Of a DNA stretch of 37,927 nucleotides, positions 25,393 through 34,069 are shown in pieces. The position numbers and the translations under genes were made by a program. Origin of the DNA: an uncultured Pseudomonadota bacterium. Lineage in GTDB: Bacteria; Myxococcota_A; UBA796; UBA9615. Below the pieces are notes generated by a model, which worked only from the letters and a program-made list of their open reading frames with translations, did not search any database and was not told the DNA's origin. Position 1 is the stretch's first letter, and every line of letters begins with the position of its first letter. The stretch lies in contig CALAGR010000112.1 of the NCBI GenBank assembly GCA_937891735.1, positions 1 through 37,927 of the forward strand, given 5' to 3'.

Positions 25393-25427
25393 CCCCCGGT
25401 GCGCTGCTAGCGCCGCTGCGCCGGGGG
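25393..25427 (+). terminator. Possible hairpin between uxs and ugd
   Basis: CCCCCGGTGC and GCGCCGGGGG form a 10-bp stem with one G-T pair and a 15-base loop, followed by only TTC. It lies just before a TACAGT element. It could be a weak terminator or attenuator; support is moderate at best. Confidence 0.35.
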
Positions 25428-25468
25428 TTCTACAGTCCCGCCGCCCGCGGAGCGGGTACGGAGGAGTC

Positions 25469-26794
25469 ATGCGCCTGACGGTCGTAGGAACGGGGTACGT
25501 CGGCCTCGTGAGCGGAACCTGCCTCGCCAACACGGGGAACCAGGTGGTCTGTCTCGACATCGACGAGGCCAAGATCGAGGGGCTGCGCCAGGGCGTGTCC
25601 CCGATCTACGAGCCCGGCCTCGACGAGCTGGTCCTGCGCAACGTGCAGAAGGGGCGGCTGCACTTCAGCACCGACAAGGCGGGCTCGTACGCCGACGCCG
25701 AGGCGATCTTCATCTGCGTCGGCACGCCGTCGGACGAGGACGGCACCGCCGACCTGAGGTTCGTGCTCCAGGTGGCCAGGGACATCGGAGCGGCCATCGA
25801 GGCGGGCAGCTACCCCGCGCCGGGGCCCCTGGTCATCGTCAAGAGCACGGTGCCCGTGGGCACGAACGTGGCCGTGGCCGACGCCATCGCCGCGGTGACG
25901 GACAAGCCCTTCCGCATGGCCTCCAACCCCGAGTTCCTCAAGGAAGGCGACGCGATCACGGACTTCAACAAGCCGGATAGGGTGGTCGTTGGGGTCGCAG
26001 ATGCAGTCAGCGCCGAGCAGATGCGCGATCTGTACGCGCCCTACGTCCGGCAGGGAAATCCTGTCCAGATCATGGATATCCCGTCGGCCGAGATGGTCAA
26101 GTACGCCTCCAACGCCATGCTCGCGACCAAGATCTCGTTCATCAACGAGATGGCGAACCTGTGCGAAGCGTTCGGGGCGGACATCGACGAGGTGCGCCGG
26201 GGCATGTGCGCGGACAAGCGCATCGGGCCCCACTTCCTGTATCCCGGCCTGGGGTACGGCGGGTCCTGCTTCCCCAAGGACGTGCAGGCGGTGATCGGGA
26301 TGGGCCTGCACAAGGGCCTGCCCACCCAGCTCATGACGGCGGTGCACAGCGTCAACCAGCACCAGCGGCAGGCGTTCATCCGCAAGATCGAGCGGGTCCT
26401 GGGCTCCCTGAAAGGCACCCGCGTGGCCGTGTGGGGCATCGCGTTCAAGCCGGGCACGGACGACATCCGCGAGGCGCCGTCCCTGACCATCATCGACTGG
26501 CTGCTCGCCCAGGGCGCGCAGGTCGTGGCCTACGATCCCGTCGCCGAGGAGACCGCCACCGCGTACTTCGAGGGGCGGGTGGAGCTGGTCTCCGACCCCA
26601 TGGACGCGCTGGACGGCGCCGGGGCCCTCATCATCCACACCGAGTGGAGCGAGTTCCGGCACCCGGACTTCAGCGAGATGAAGCGCCGGCTCGCGACGCC
26701 GGTGGTGTTCGACGGCCGCAACATCTACCGACCCGAGCAGATGGCGAAGCACGGCTTCCGCTACTTCTCGGTGGGACGCGCCGACGTCGGCTGA
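25469..26794 (+). CDS. ugd: UDP-glucose 6-dehydrogenase
   Basis: This 441-residue enzyme has the N-terminal NAD motif VVGTGYVGL (5-13) and the ordered signature VSPIYEPGLDEL, KSTVPVGT and SNPEFLKEGDAITDFNKPDR. EMVKYASNAMLATKISFINE holds Lys211, and YGGSCFPKD has the catalytic Cys267. WGIAFKPGTDDIREAPS marks the C-terminal domain. It oxidises UDP-glucose twice to UDP-glucuronate with 2 NAD+. A GGAGGAG sequence 3-9 bases before ATG 25469 is a clear SD. TACAGTCC at 25431 may be its -10 element. With uxs it feeds sugar nucleotides to the surface polysaccharide pathway suggested by neighbours. Confidence 0.96.
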   Translation: MRLTVVGTGYVGLVSGTCLANTGNQVVCLDIDEAKIEGLRQGVSPIYEPGLDELVLRNVQKGRLHFSTDKAGSYADAEAIFICVGTPSDEDGTADLRFVLQVARDIGAAIEAGSYPAPGPLVIVKSTVPVGTNVAVADAIAAVTDKPFRMASNPEFLKEGDAITDFNKPDRVVVGVADAVSAEQMRDLYAPYVRQGNPVQIMDIPSAEMVKYASNAMLATKISFINEMANLCEAFGADIDEVRRGMCADKRIGPHFLYPGLGYGGSCFPKDVQAVIGMGLHKGLPTQLMTAVHSVNQHQRQAFIRKIERVLGSLKGTRVAVWGIAFKPGTDDIREAPSLTIIDWLLAQGAQVVAYDPVAEETATAYFEGRVELVSDPMDALDGAGALIIHTEWSEFRHPDFSEMKRRLATPVVFDGRNIYRPEQMAKHGFRYFSVGRADVG

Positions 26795-26981
26795 TCGCGA
26801 GCCGCGGAAGACCTGCGTGCCGCCCGATCTCTTCGTCAGCGGCGTCGTCGCTCCCTGCGACGCACTGAAGTGCGCCTCGCTCGTCTCCTCCTGGCTTCCT
26901 CGACCTCGAACGCCACTCGAGTCTTCTGCGGGCCGCGATGGGGCCCCTTGGCGGCGGCCGCGCGCCCGGTACCCTGGGGGC
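26795..26981. other. 187-bp spacer before the polysaccharide-degradation pair
   Basis: No gene is visible. TTGGCG (26948-26953) and TACCCT (26970-26975) are spaced by 16 bp and end 6 bp before the GTG of the GH105-like gene, a possible promoter giving a leaderless transcript. No convincing terminator follows ugd. Confidence 0.35.
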
Positions 26982-28163
26982 GTGCGCGCTGCTCCCATCT
27001 GCCTGCTCGTCCTGCTCCTGGGCTGTCCGTCGGAGTCCGTGCCGGATGCCCCGGTGGCCCGCTACGACACGCTGCCCGTCGCCGCGCGGCTCGCGGACCA
27101 GGCGCAGGACCGGTGGGAGCCCGACGATCTGGGCCTGGACTGGATCCAGACGGTGCTCGCCTGGGGCTTCCTGCGGCTGCATGCGGCGGATCCCGGTGCG
27201 GGCCACGACGCCTTCGGGGTCACCTGGATGGACGACCACATCGGCGAGTTCACCGAGGCCGACCCGAAGACGTTCAACAGCTCCGACTCCATGAGCCCCG
27301 CGTCCGTCGCCGCCTCCCTGATGGCCGACGACCCCTCCCGGGACTACACGCCGATCACGGAGGCGGCGGCCAGCTACCTCGCCAGCTTGCCCCGCACGGC
27401 CGACGGCGCGTTCCCCCACTGGGGCCCCGAGCACCCGCTGATGGGGGACACGCTGCAGGTCTGGGTGGACTCGCAGTTCATGATCGGCATGACCCTGCTG
27501 CAGGAGTTCCGCCGCACGCAGGACCCGGCGTTCCTGACCGAGTGGGTGACCCAGTACCGGCTGTTCAGCCAGCTCTGTCGGGATCCGCAGGACCAGCTGT
27601 ACCGGCACGCCTGGGACGATCTGGCCGGGGTCAACATCCCCGCGGAGCCCATCTACTGGAGCCGGGGCAACTCCTGGGTGCTCGTGTCCGCCGCCGAGTT
27701 CCTGCGGCTCGCCCCATCCCACCCCGACGCGGCGGAGATCGAGGCGCTGTTCGTGTCCCACCTGGAGGCCACCGGGGCGACCCAGCGGGACGACGGCCTG
27801 TTCTGGACCGTCCTGAACGCCCCGATGGGCGACGACGCGCGCAACTACCCCGAGACGTCGGGCTCGGCCCTCATCGGCTACGCCGTGGCGGTGGGGCTGG
27901 GGGCCGGGGTCCTGCCCGCCGATCCCTGGGGGGCCATTCTGTCGCGCATCGTCGCCGGCGTGGCGGGCCAGCTCCCCGAGGAGGACGGCCGGCTCGTGCT
28001 GCAGGGCACCTCCTTCGGCACCAACCCCGGGGACTACGACAACTACGTGAACACGCCGGTCCTGCCCGACCAGATCGTCGGGGTGGGCGCGGTGTTGATG
28101 CTGCTGGCGGAGGTGCACGGGCTGGCCGATCCCCTCGCCGGCCCCTGGAGCGCGAACCCATGA
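26982..28163 (+). CDS. GH105-type unsaturated glucuronyl/rhamnogalacturonyl hydrolase lipoprotein
   Basis: This 393-residue protein has a compact lipoprotein signal (LLLGC, Cys15). The rest is an alpha/alpha barrel with GH88/GH105 hallmarks: SSDSMSP (Asp102), WVDSQFMIGMTLLQEF (Asp163, matching the catalytic Asp of YteR), YRHAWDD (His209), YWSRGNSWVLVSAAEF and ETSGSALIGYAVAVGL. Enzymes of this kind hydrolyse the 4,5-unsaturated uronic acid that lyases leave at the non-reducing end. GTG 26982 gives the correct signal; no SD is present. It is coupled by ATGA (28160-28163) to a heparinase-like lyase, the enzyme expected to make its substrate. Confidence 0.88.
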   Translation: MRAAPICLLVLLLGCPSESVPDAPVARYDTLPVAARLADQAQDRWEPDDLGLDWIQTVLAWGFLRLHAADPGAGHDAFGVTWMDDHIGEFTEADPKTFNSSDSMSPASVAASLMADDPSRDYTPITEAAASYLASLPRTADGAFPHWGPEHPLMGDTLQVWVDSQFMIGMTLLQEFRRTQDPAFLTEWVTQYRLFSQLCRDPQDQLYRHAWDDLAGVNIPAEPIYWSRGNSWVLVSAAEFLRLAPSHPDAAEIEALFVSHLEATGATQRDDGLFWTVLNAPMGDDARNYPETSGSALIGYAVAVGLGAGVLPADPWGAILSRIVAGVAGQLPEEDGRLVLQGTSFGTNPGDYDNYVNTPVLPDQIVGVGAVLMLLAEVHGLADPLAGPWSANP

Positions 28164-30244
28164 AGCGCCTGCTCGTCGTCGCGGCCCTGCTGCTGGGGTG
28201 CCCCTCGGAGCCCCCCCCGGACCCGGAGCCCACGCCGGCGGCCCCTGCCTATCCGTCGATGATGGTGCGTGCCGAGCACCGCCAGATCATCCTGGATCGG
28301 CTGGAGCGGGAGCCCTACGTCACGATCCTGGCCGGGATCCAGGCCGAGGCCGCGCAGAGCTACGAGCAGGACGATCCCCAGGCGTGGGACTCGGGGATCA
28401 ACGGCCGCAACGCGGAGCGGGCCCAGGCCAACGCGCTGCTGGCGTGGCTGTTTGACGACGAGGCCGCCGCCACCCGCGCTCGGGACGGGTTCGCCTTCCT
28501 GGGCACGCACTGGGACACGCACGAGAACTGGGACATCAACATCCGCATGGCCCACCCCCTGATGGGCTACGTCAACGCGCTGGACCTGCTGCGCGCGACC
28601 CCCTGGCTGCCCGACGACGAGGCGGCGGAGGCGGAGCGCAAGCTCACCTCGATCACCGACCAGTTCTTCGCCTTCTTCCTGCTGGACGAGGGCGTGCGCG
28701 CGTTCGTGCTGGGGCCGTCCCAGAACAACCACCCCATCCGCACCGCGGCCGCCATCGGGTACGTCGCCCTGGCGTTTCCGAACCACCCCAACGCGGCGCT
28801 GTGGGGCAACTGGGCGTTCTCGGAGCTGCAGTACCTGTGGGGCCCCGAGGGGCGCTACGTGCAGCCGGACGGCGGCGTCAGCGAGGGCCCGTTCTACTTC
28901 GGGTTCGCCTGGGGGGTGGCGGCGGCGATCTTCATCGCGGTGGACAACCTGTACGGCGTGCAGCCGTTGGAGCTGTTGAGCGACTGCCGCAACCGCAACG
29001 ACCGGGATCCCTGGGCTCCCATCACCTGCCTGGACGGCGAGCCCTTCACCTTCGACAACCCCATCTGGGACCCGAGCTTTGCGGCGACGGTGGACTGGAG
29101 CCTCGCCCTGTCGCTGCCCTGGGGCAGCCGGCCTCCGCTGGGGGACGCGTACTTCAACCCCTTCAACGGCGGCGCGCTGCTCAGCTCCTTCGGGGGGGAC
29201 GGCCGGTACGCCTGGGACTGGCTCGGCAACCGAGACCGGCCCATGGAGCTGCACCACGGCGCGGATCTGTCCGCCCACCACCTGGCGTACTACGACGACA
29301 GCTTCACCGCGGCGCCGCCGGCCTGGACCCACCGCTACCTGCCGGCGGCGGGCAACGCGGTGCTCCGGTCTAGCTGGGACCAGGACGCGCTGTGGATGCT
29401 GCTTATGGGGGAGGCGGGCCCGGCGCGCAAGACGCTGCACGACCACGTGGACGGCACGTCCCTGACCCTGGCCGCGTTCGGCGAGTACCTGCTGATCGAT
29501 CCGGGGTACTTCAAGCCCTTCGAGCTCGACAACGCCCAGACCGCGCACTCGCCGTCCCACAACCTGGTGCTCATCGACGGCATCGCGGCCCCCAACAAGG
29601 GGCTGTTGACCAACTTCGGGGACGCCGACGCCGAGCTCATCGGCTTCGACGAGCGGGGCCCCAGCGCCTTCGCGACGGCGCGGCAGACCTACGAGGACAC
29701 GACCGTGACCCGCACCGCGGTGCTCGTGGACGGCCGGTTTGCGGTGGTCTTCGATCAGCTCGACACCACCGCCGCGGAGGCCCGCGAGCACCGCTGGCGC
29801 ATGCACGGATATGCCGGCTACAGCAGCGGCGGCGCGTTCGCGCTGGCGGAGGACGGCGCGAGCTGGCAGCGCCCCAGCGGAGTGGGGATCGCCGTGCACC
29901 TGCAGAGCCCCGACGGGCCGGTGAGCGCCGAGGAGCCGCCGTACACCGAGGACGCGCCGCCCCACGTGCACCAGTTCGAGCTCAACCGCGAGATCGCCAA
30001 CCACGCGGTGCTGGACGGGGTGATCACCGGCCTCGCGCCGGACTTCCTCGCCATCTTGAGCCCCTGGGCGCAAGACCCGGCCGAGATCGTCGTGCAGACG
30101 CTGGATGTGGGCAACGGCGTGGCGTTCGCCATCACCGTGGACGGCGCCTCCTACTTCGCTTCGTTCGACGGGCAGGGCGGCGGCATCACCGCGCCGGACT
30201 GGACCCTGACGCTGGACGCCACCGGCGTCGCGTTCGCGGAGTGA
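28160..30244 (+). CDS. Heparinase II/III-like polysaccharide lyase lipoprotein
   Basis: This 694-residue protein has lipobox LLLGC (Cys14) and a Pro-rich spacer. Residues about 40-390 form an alpha/alpha toroid with SQNNHPIRTAAAIG and a candidate catalytic Tyr in SEGPFYFGFA. Residues about 400-694 form the beta-sandwich heparinase II/III-like domain: TLHDHVDGTSLTLAAFGEYL, LIDPGYFK, SPSHNLVLIDG and REHRWRMHGY. The family cleaves uronic-acid-containing chains by beta-elimination. It is translated together with the GH105-type hydrolase, forming a two-step degradation unit at the cell surface or periplasm. The natural polysaccharide cannot be told from sequence. It ends 6 bp from the convergent gene. 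Confidence 0.88.
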   Translation: MKRLLVVAALLLGCPSEPPPDPEPTPAAPAYPSMMVRAEHRQIILDRLEREPYVTILAGIQAEAAQSYEQDDPQAWDSGINGRNAERAQANALLAWLFDDEAAATRARDGFAFLGTHWDTHENWDINIRMAHPLMGYVNALDLLRATPWLPDDEAAEAERKLTSITDQFFAFFLLDEGVRAFVLGPSQNNHPIRTAAAIGYVALAFPNHPNAALWGNWAFSELQYLWGPEGRYVQPDGGVSEGPFYFGFAWGVAAAIFIAVDNLYGVQPLELLSDCRNRNDRDPWAPITCLDGEPFTFDNPIWDPSFAATVDWSLALSLPWGSRPPLGDAYFNPFNGGALLSSFGGDGRYAWDWLGNRDRPMELHHGADLSAHHLAYYDDSFTAAPPAWTHRYLPAAGNAVLRSSWDQDALWMLLMGEAGPARKTLHDHVDGTSLTLAAFGEYLLIDPGYFKPFELDNAQTAHSPSHNLVLIDGIAAPNKGLLTNFGDADAELIGFDERGPSAFATARQTYEDTTVTRTAVLVDGRFAVVFDQLDTTAAEAREHRWRMHGYAGYSSGGAFALAEDGASWQRPSGVGIAVHLQSPDGPVSAEEPPYTEDAPPHVHQFELNREIANHAVLDGVITGLAPDFLAILSPWAQDPAEIVVQTLDVGNGVAFAITVDGASYFASFDGQGGGITAPDWTLTLDATGVAFAE

Positions 30245-30250
30245 GCGCGG

Positions 30251-31105
30251 CTACTCGTAGAACCAGGCGCCGACCCCCTCGAACGTGATCGCCACGGACA
30301 GCTGGGTGCAGGTGCCCAGGGTGGTGGGGGCGAGGTCCGCGTTGAAGTCGAGGAGCGGTCCGATGAGGGCGGGGATCTGGTCGCCGATGCCATCGAGGGT
30401 GGCGACGTTGTCCTTCAGATCCTGGATCCCCACGCCGCCGCCGATGCTGCCGGTGATGCGCCCCTGCCCGAGCAGCGCGACCTCGATGGCCCCGTCCAGC
30501 AGGGTGATATCCACGTGCTCGTCGAAGATGTTCAGGGGCAGGCGGAGCGAGAAGGGATCCGCCCGCAGCACGCCGTCCTGGAGGACCGCGCACTCCACCA
30601 CGCTCGTGGGCTTGTCCGGATCCCGGGAGTAGGTCTGGTCCGGCAGGATCGCGCCGTCGCCCCCGATCATCGCGGGGCCGATGCCCCGGGACACGTGCAG
30701 CGCGACGCAGTCGTCGTTCATGGGGTCGTCCACGCCGTCCAGCTCGATCATCAGCAGCAGCTCGCCGTCCAGGATCGAGTTCTGGATCAGATCCTCGAGC
30801 GGGCCGCCGCCGATGTTCTCCAGGGCGGGCAGCAGGCTGGAGCCGAAGCTGTTGTCGATGCCCTGCTCTCCGGTCACGACGTGCACGAGATCGCCGATGC
30901 CGCAGCCGTCCGAGCCCCCCAGGGCGCTGTCGAAGCCGTCCAGATCGAAGCCGCCGGTGCTGAAGCCCTCGGGCTCCTCCCGGGCGAAGCGAAGGGCCGT
31001 CACCACGGACAGCTCCGAGGTGCCGGTGGTGACGTCATCGTCGTCCACGGCGCAGCCGGTCCAGCCCAGGGCCGCCGCGATCACGAGGGGCAGGGCGCGG
31101 CTCAT
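30251..31105 (-). CDS. Acidic lipoprotein of unknown function, DUF1552 operon
   Basis: This 284-residue protein has lipobox GWTGC (Cys18) followed by AVDDDDVTTGTSELS, an acidic stretch just after the lipid anchor. The remainder is Gly/Asp/Leu-rich beta structure with Cys residues that may pair (DGCGIGD, DDCVALH, VECAV, GTCTQL). I recognise no family. A segment GSIGGGVGIQDLKDNVATLDGIGDQIP suggests amphipathic helices. The ATG overlaps the TGA of the DUF1552 gene (ATGA), so it is translated with that pair and probably functions with it at the outer membrane. Confidence 0.82.
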   Translation of the reverse strand: MSRALPLVIAAALGWTGCAVDDDDVTTGTSELSVVTALRFAREEPEGFSTGGFDLDGFDSALGGSDGCGIGDLVHVVTGEQGIDNSFGSSLLPALENIGGGPLEDLIQNSILDGELLLMIELDGVDDPMNDDCVALHVSRGIGPAMIGGDGAILPDQTYSRDPDKPTSVVECAVLQDGVLRADPFSLRLPLNIFDEHVDITLLDGAIEVALLGQGRITGSIGGGVGIQDLKDNVATLDGIGDQIPALIGPLLDFNADLAPTTLGTCTQLSVAITFEGVGAWFYE

Positions 31106-32421
31106 CGCTCGATCTCCGTCAGGGGCTCGTCGGTGAACGCATCGCCCGCGCCGTATGAGCCGGTGGTCATGCCCATCGCCCGCTGCAGCGTCAGCATCAC
31201 CTTGCTGGCGTTCTCCCGCGTGTCGGAGCGGTAGTGCACGTCCTGGCGCAGGTAGCCGCAGGCCCCGCCGGCGATCACCAGCGGGTACTCGTCGAGCGAA
31301 TGGGTGCGGCCCAGGGACAGGCCCGAGGTGCCGAGCATCACCAGATTGTCGAGCATCGTGCCGTCGCCCTCGACCACGCTGTCGAGCTTGCCCACGAAGC
31401 CCGCCAGCTCGCCCATGATCTGCTTGACCACGAGGTCCACCTCGGGCTGTGGATCCGGCTCGTTGTGGGTCAGTTGGTGGTGCCCGTCGCTGATGCCGGG
31501 GTACACGAAGTTGTCCACGGGGCCGGTGAAGGTGTAGCTGAGCACCCGCGTCTGGTCGCAGGCCAGGGCCATCGTCGCCAGATCCGCGAGCAGCCGGCCC
31601 TTGTCCAGCAGGTCCGCGAAGGAGTCGTCGCCGGGGGGCTCGTCGGGGCGCACGCAGCTGGCGAGGTTCGGCGGATCCTCCTCCATGCGCTGCAGCCGCG
31701 TCTCGAGATCGCGGATCCCCGACAGGTGCTGGTCCAGGCGGAGCTTGTCTGCCGTGCCCACCCGACCCTCCAGCTCGGCTGTCTGCTCCATCACCGCGTC
31801 GAGCACCGAGCGCCGAAGCCCGATGGTGGGGTCGATGATCGGATCCTCGCCCGGGGCCACGAAGCCGGTCCCGAAGAGGCGGTCGTAGAACGCCCGGGGC
31901 GAGTCCTCGGAGGGGTTGCGGTTGTTGGGGCCGTTGAAGCTCACGCCGCCCTGGGGGCGCATGCCCACCTCCAGGCTACGAAAGCGCGTGTCGCCACCCA
32001 CCTCCTGCGCGAAGACCTGGTCGATGGACGGGCCACCCCAGGTCCAGTCCCCCTCCTCGCCGATGGGCTCCACGCCCGTCAGCAGCCCCGCCGCGCCGGA
32101 CCAGTGGGGGATCCGGTTGGGCACCTTGACCTGCATGCCGGTGACGATGGCGAGCTTGCTCTTGTGCGGCGCCAGGGGCGCGAGCTGCTCGCTGAGCTGC
32201 CACGCGTCGCCCTCGCCGACCCCGATGGGCGTGAACTTGTCCGGCAGCATGCCGTTGGCCCAGAAGTACAGGACGAAGCGGCGGGGCAGCACGGAGCCGT
32301 CGGCGTACGCGGTGCCGTTGGCGTTCAGCATCGCCTCCAGCGACGGCAGGGCGACGGACACGGCGGCCCCCCCCAGCAGTCCGCGCAGGACGGTGCGGCG
32401 ATCAACGAGGAAACGACTCAT
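31102..32421 (-). CDS. DUF1552-domain protein with Tat-like signal
   Basis: This 439-residue protein starts MSRFLVDRRTVLRGLLGG followed by AAVSVALPSLEAML, a twin-arginine signal. RFVLYFWANGMLPDKFTP, GLLTGVEP, GGPSIDQVFAQEVG and SDGHHQLTHNEP are standard DUF1552 motifs. The domain is related to the alkaline-phosphatase-like DUF1501 group by layout and context, but no reaction is established. DUF1552 genes usually lie beside DUF1592 genes, as here; ATGA joins the two (32418-32421) and another joins it to the lipoprotein. The system is widespread in Planctomycetes, Verrucomicrobia and Myxococcota. Its role is still unclear. Confidence 0.9.
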   Translation of the reverse strand: MSRFLVDRRTVLRGLLGGAAVSVALPSLEAMLNANGTAYADGSVLPRRFVLYFWANGMLPDKFTPIGVGEGDAWQLSEQLAPLAPHKSKLAIVTGMQVKVPNRIPHWSGAAGLLTGVEPIGEEGDWTWGGPSIDQVFAQEVGGDTRFRSLEVGMRPQGGVSFNGPNNRNPSEDSPRAFYDRLFGTGFVAPGEDPIIDPTIGLRRSVLDAVMEQTAELEGRVGTADKLRLDQHLSGIRDLETRLQRMEEDPPNLASCVRPDEPPGDDSFADLLDKGRLLADLATMALACDQTRVLSYTFTGPVDNFVYPGISDGHHQLTHNEPDPQPEVDLVVKQIMGELAGFVGKLDSVVEGDGTMLDNLVMLGTSGLSLGRTHSLDEYPLVIAGGACGYLRQDVHYRSDTRENASKVMLTLQRAMGMTTGSYGAGDAFTDEPLTEIER

Positions 32422-34034
32422 TCCCAGCTCTCCTCGATGGGCCCGTCGTCCACGGTGCCGGCCTGCAGGAACACCGGGCTCGTGGTGAGCTCGACGATCA
32501 GCGGCTCCAGCCGGTGGCCGTTGGCGGCGAACAGATCGGCGAGGTGTTCGAGCGCTTCGAACTGGGCGGGCTGTTCGCGGTAGCCGTTGGAGTAGCGCAC
32601 CAGCGACTTGACCAGGCAGGGGCCGAAGTCCTCGTGATCGTGCAGGGCCTCGGCCAGCCCCGCCGCGTCGATGAACGGCAGCTCGTCCAGCTCGCCGGAG
32701 GCGTCGATGGGCGCGCCTTCCTCGGTGGTTCTGAAGCGGGCGATGCCGTCGAAGTTCTCCAAGCCCAGGCCCACCAGATCCATGTTGCGGTGGCAGCCCG
32801 CGCAGCCCGGATCCGTCAGGTGCATCTGCACCCGGTCCCGCAGGGTGCGCGCCGTCTCGGTGACCGGCGGGATGGACGTGTCTGCATCGGCGGGGGGCCC
32901 CGGCAGCTGCGCGCACAGGAAGACCTCGCGGATGAACTTGCCCCGCAGGGTCGCCGAGCTGCTGACGGGGTGGGCGTTGAGCCCCAGGAACGCCACCTGG
33001 CCGAGCAGGCCCCGACGCATGGAGTCCTCGGGGTGCTGGATCGCCGCGAAGCCGTCCTGCACGGGCGCCCGCAGGTCGTACAGCGCCGCGAGCTCGCGGT
33101 TGACGAAGGTCGTGCGCGTGCTCACCAGGTCCCGCAGGTCGCCGTCGGTGTCGAACGCGACCCAGGCGAAGGTGCGCAGGGCCTCCTGACGCGCCGCCGC
33201 GGGCAGCGTGTCGGACATGTGGGGGAACACCGAGGGCTCCTTGTACAGCTCCGGCAGATCCGCGAGGTGCATCATGTCCGCGAACCAGGCCTGCAGCCCG
33301 GCCATGGCCCGGGGCTCCGCGAGCAGGCGCTCGACCTGCGCGAGCAGGCCGTCGTCGGTGCTGAGCAGGCCAGCTTCGGCGGCGTCGAGCAGCGCGTCGT
33401 CGGGGGTGCTGTTCCACACCAGGTAGCTCAGGCGGGACGCGAGCTCGAAGTCCGTGAAGCGCCGGGCCAGCGCGCCCTCGGCGTCGGCCCCCAGCTCCAC
33501 CCGGTACAGGAAGTCGGGGGCCTGCAGCAGCCCCGCGATGGCGAACTCGAGCCCGTCGTGAAAGTCCCCCAGGGTGTTGGCGGCGGTGTCCGCCAGGGTG
33601 GCCATGCGGTCCACCTCGGCCGTGCTCAGGGGCCGTCGCCAGGCGCGGCGTCCGAACTGCGGAATGAACGCCCGGGAGCACTCCGGGTCCACGATCCCCG
33701 CCGGGGTGCAGGGCAGGAGCGCGTCCCGTCGGTCCGGATCCATCGCCTGGGCGGCGAGGATGTAGGCGAAGGACTCGATGTTCTCGGTGCCCCGGGGCGA
33801 GAAGGCAGCGAGGCTGGCGCCGGCGTTGAGCAGGCCCGCCACCCGGGAGTCCGGGTCCAGCTGGCCGGGGATCACCACGTCCGCGCCGAGCAGGTCGCGC
33901 ATGGTGTTGGCGAACTGGTCGTTGGTGAGCCGCCGCAGGGTGGGCGGCTCGGGCCGGAGCGCGGGCATCTCGCCCCGACACGCGGTGCCGAGGACGAGGA
34001 GCGCACCGAGGAGGGCGAACTTGGGGAGATACAT
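32418..34034 (-). CDS. DUF1587/1595/1592/1588/1585 cytochrome-like lipoprotein
   Basis: This 538-residue protein has lipobox LGTAC and, in order, DUF1587 (about 30-95, LRRLTNDQFANTMRDLLG), DUF1595 (about 120-170, FGRRAWRRPLSTAEVDRM), DUF1592 (about 180-310, FELASRLSYLVWNSTPDD), DUF1588 (about 320-425, RRGLLGQVAFLGLNAHPV) and DUF1585 (about 460-530, LVKSLVRYSNGY). CAGCHRNMD in the DUF1588 part is a CxxCH haem-binding motif, so a covalently bound haem is likely. ATG 34034 gives the signal; GTG 34043 is an alternative. No SD is seen, and TAGCGT lies 7 bases upstream, again like a leaderless start. It is the first gene of a three-gene overlapping operon. Confidence 0.9.
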   Translation of the reverse strand: MYLPKFALLGALLVLGTACRGEMPALRPEPPTLRRLTNDQFANTMRDLLGADVVIPGQLDPDSRVAGLLNAGASLAAFSPRGTENIESFAYILAAQAMDPDRRDALLPCTPAGIVDPECSRAFIPQFGRRAWRRPLSTAEVDRMATLADTAANTLGDFHDGLEFAIAGLLQAPDFLYRVELGADAEGALARRFTDFELASRLSYLVWNSTPDDALLDAAEAGLLSTDDGLLAQVERLLAEPRAMAGLQAWFADMMHLADLPELYKEPSVFPHMSDTLPAAARQEALRTFAWVAFDTDGDLRDLVSTRTTFVNRELAALYDLRAPVQDGFAAIQHPEDSMRRGLLGQVAFLGLNAHPVSSSATLRGKFIREVFLCAQLPGPPADADTSIPPVTETARTLRDRVQMHLTDPGCAGCHRNMDLVGLGLENFDGIARFRTTEEGAPIDASGELDELPFIDAAGLAEALHDHEDFGPCLVKSLVRYSNGYREQPAQFEALEHLADLFAANGHRLEPLIVELTTSPVFLQAGTVDDGPIEESWE

Positions 34035-34069
34035 CGGCGGCACGCTACCAGCGAGCCGCAGGATCTGCG

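Noticed and set aside
26870..28159. N-terminal extension of the lyase frame
   Set aside because: The frame is open upstream, but ATG 28160 gives a perfect lipoprotein signal and the upstream part shadows the GH105-type gene.
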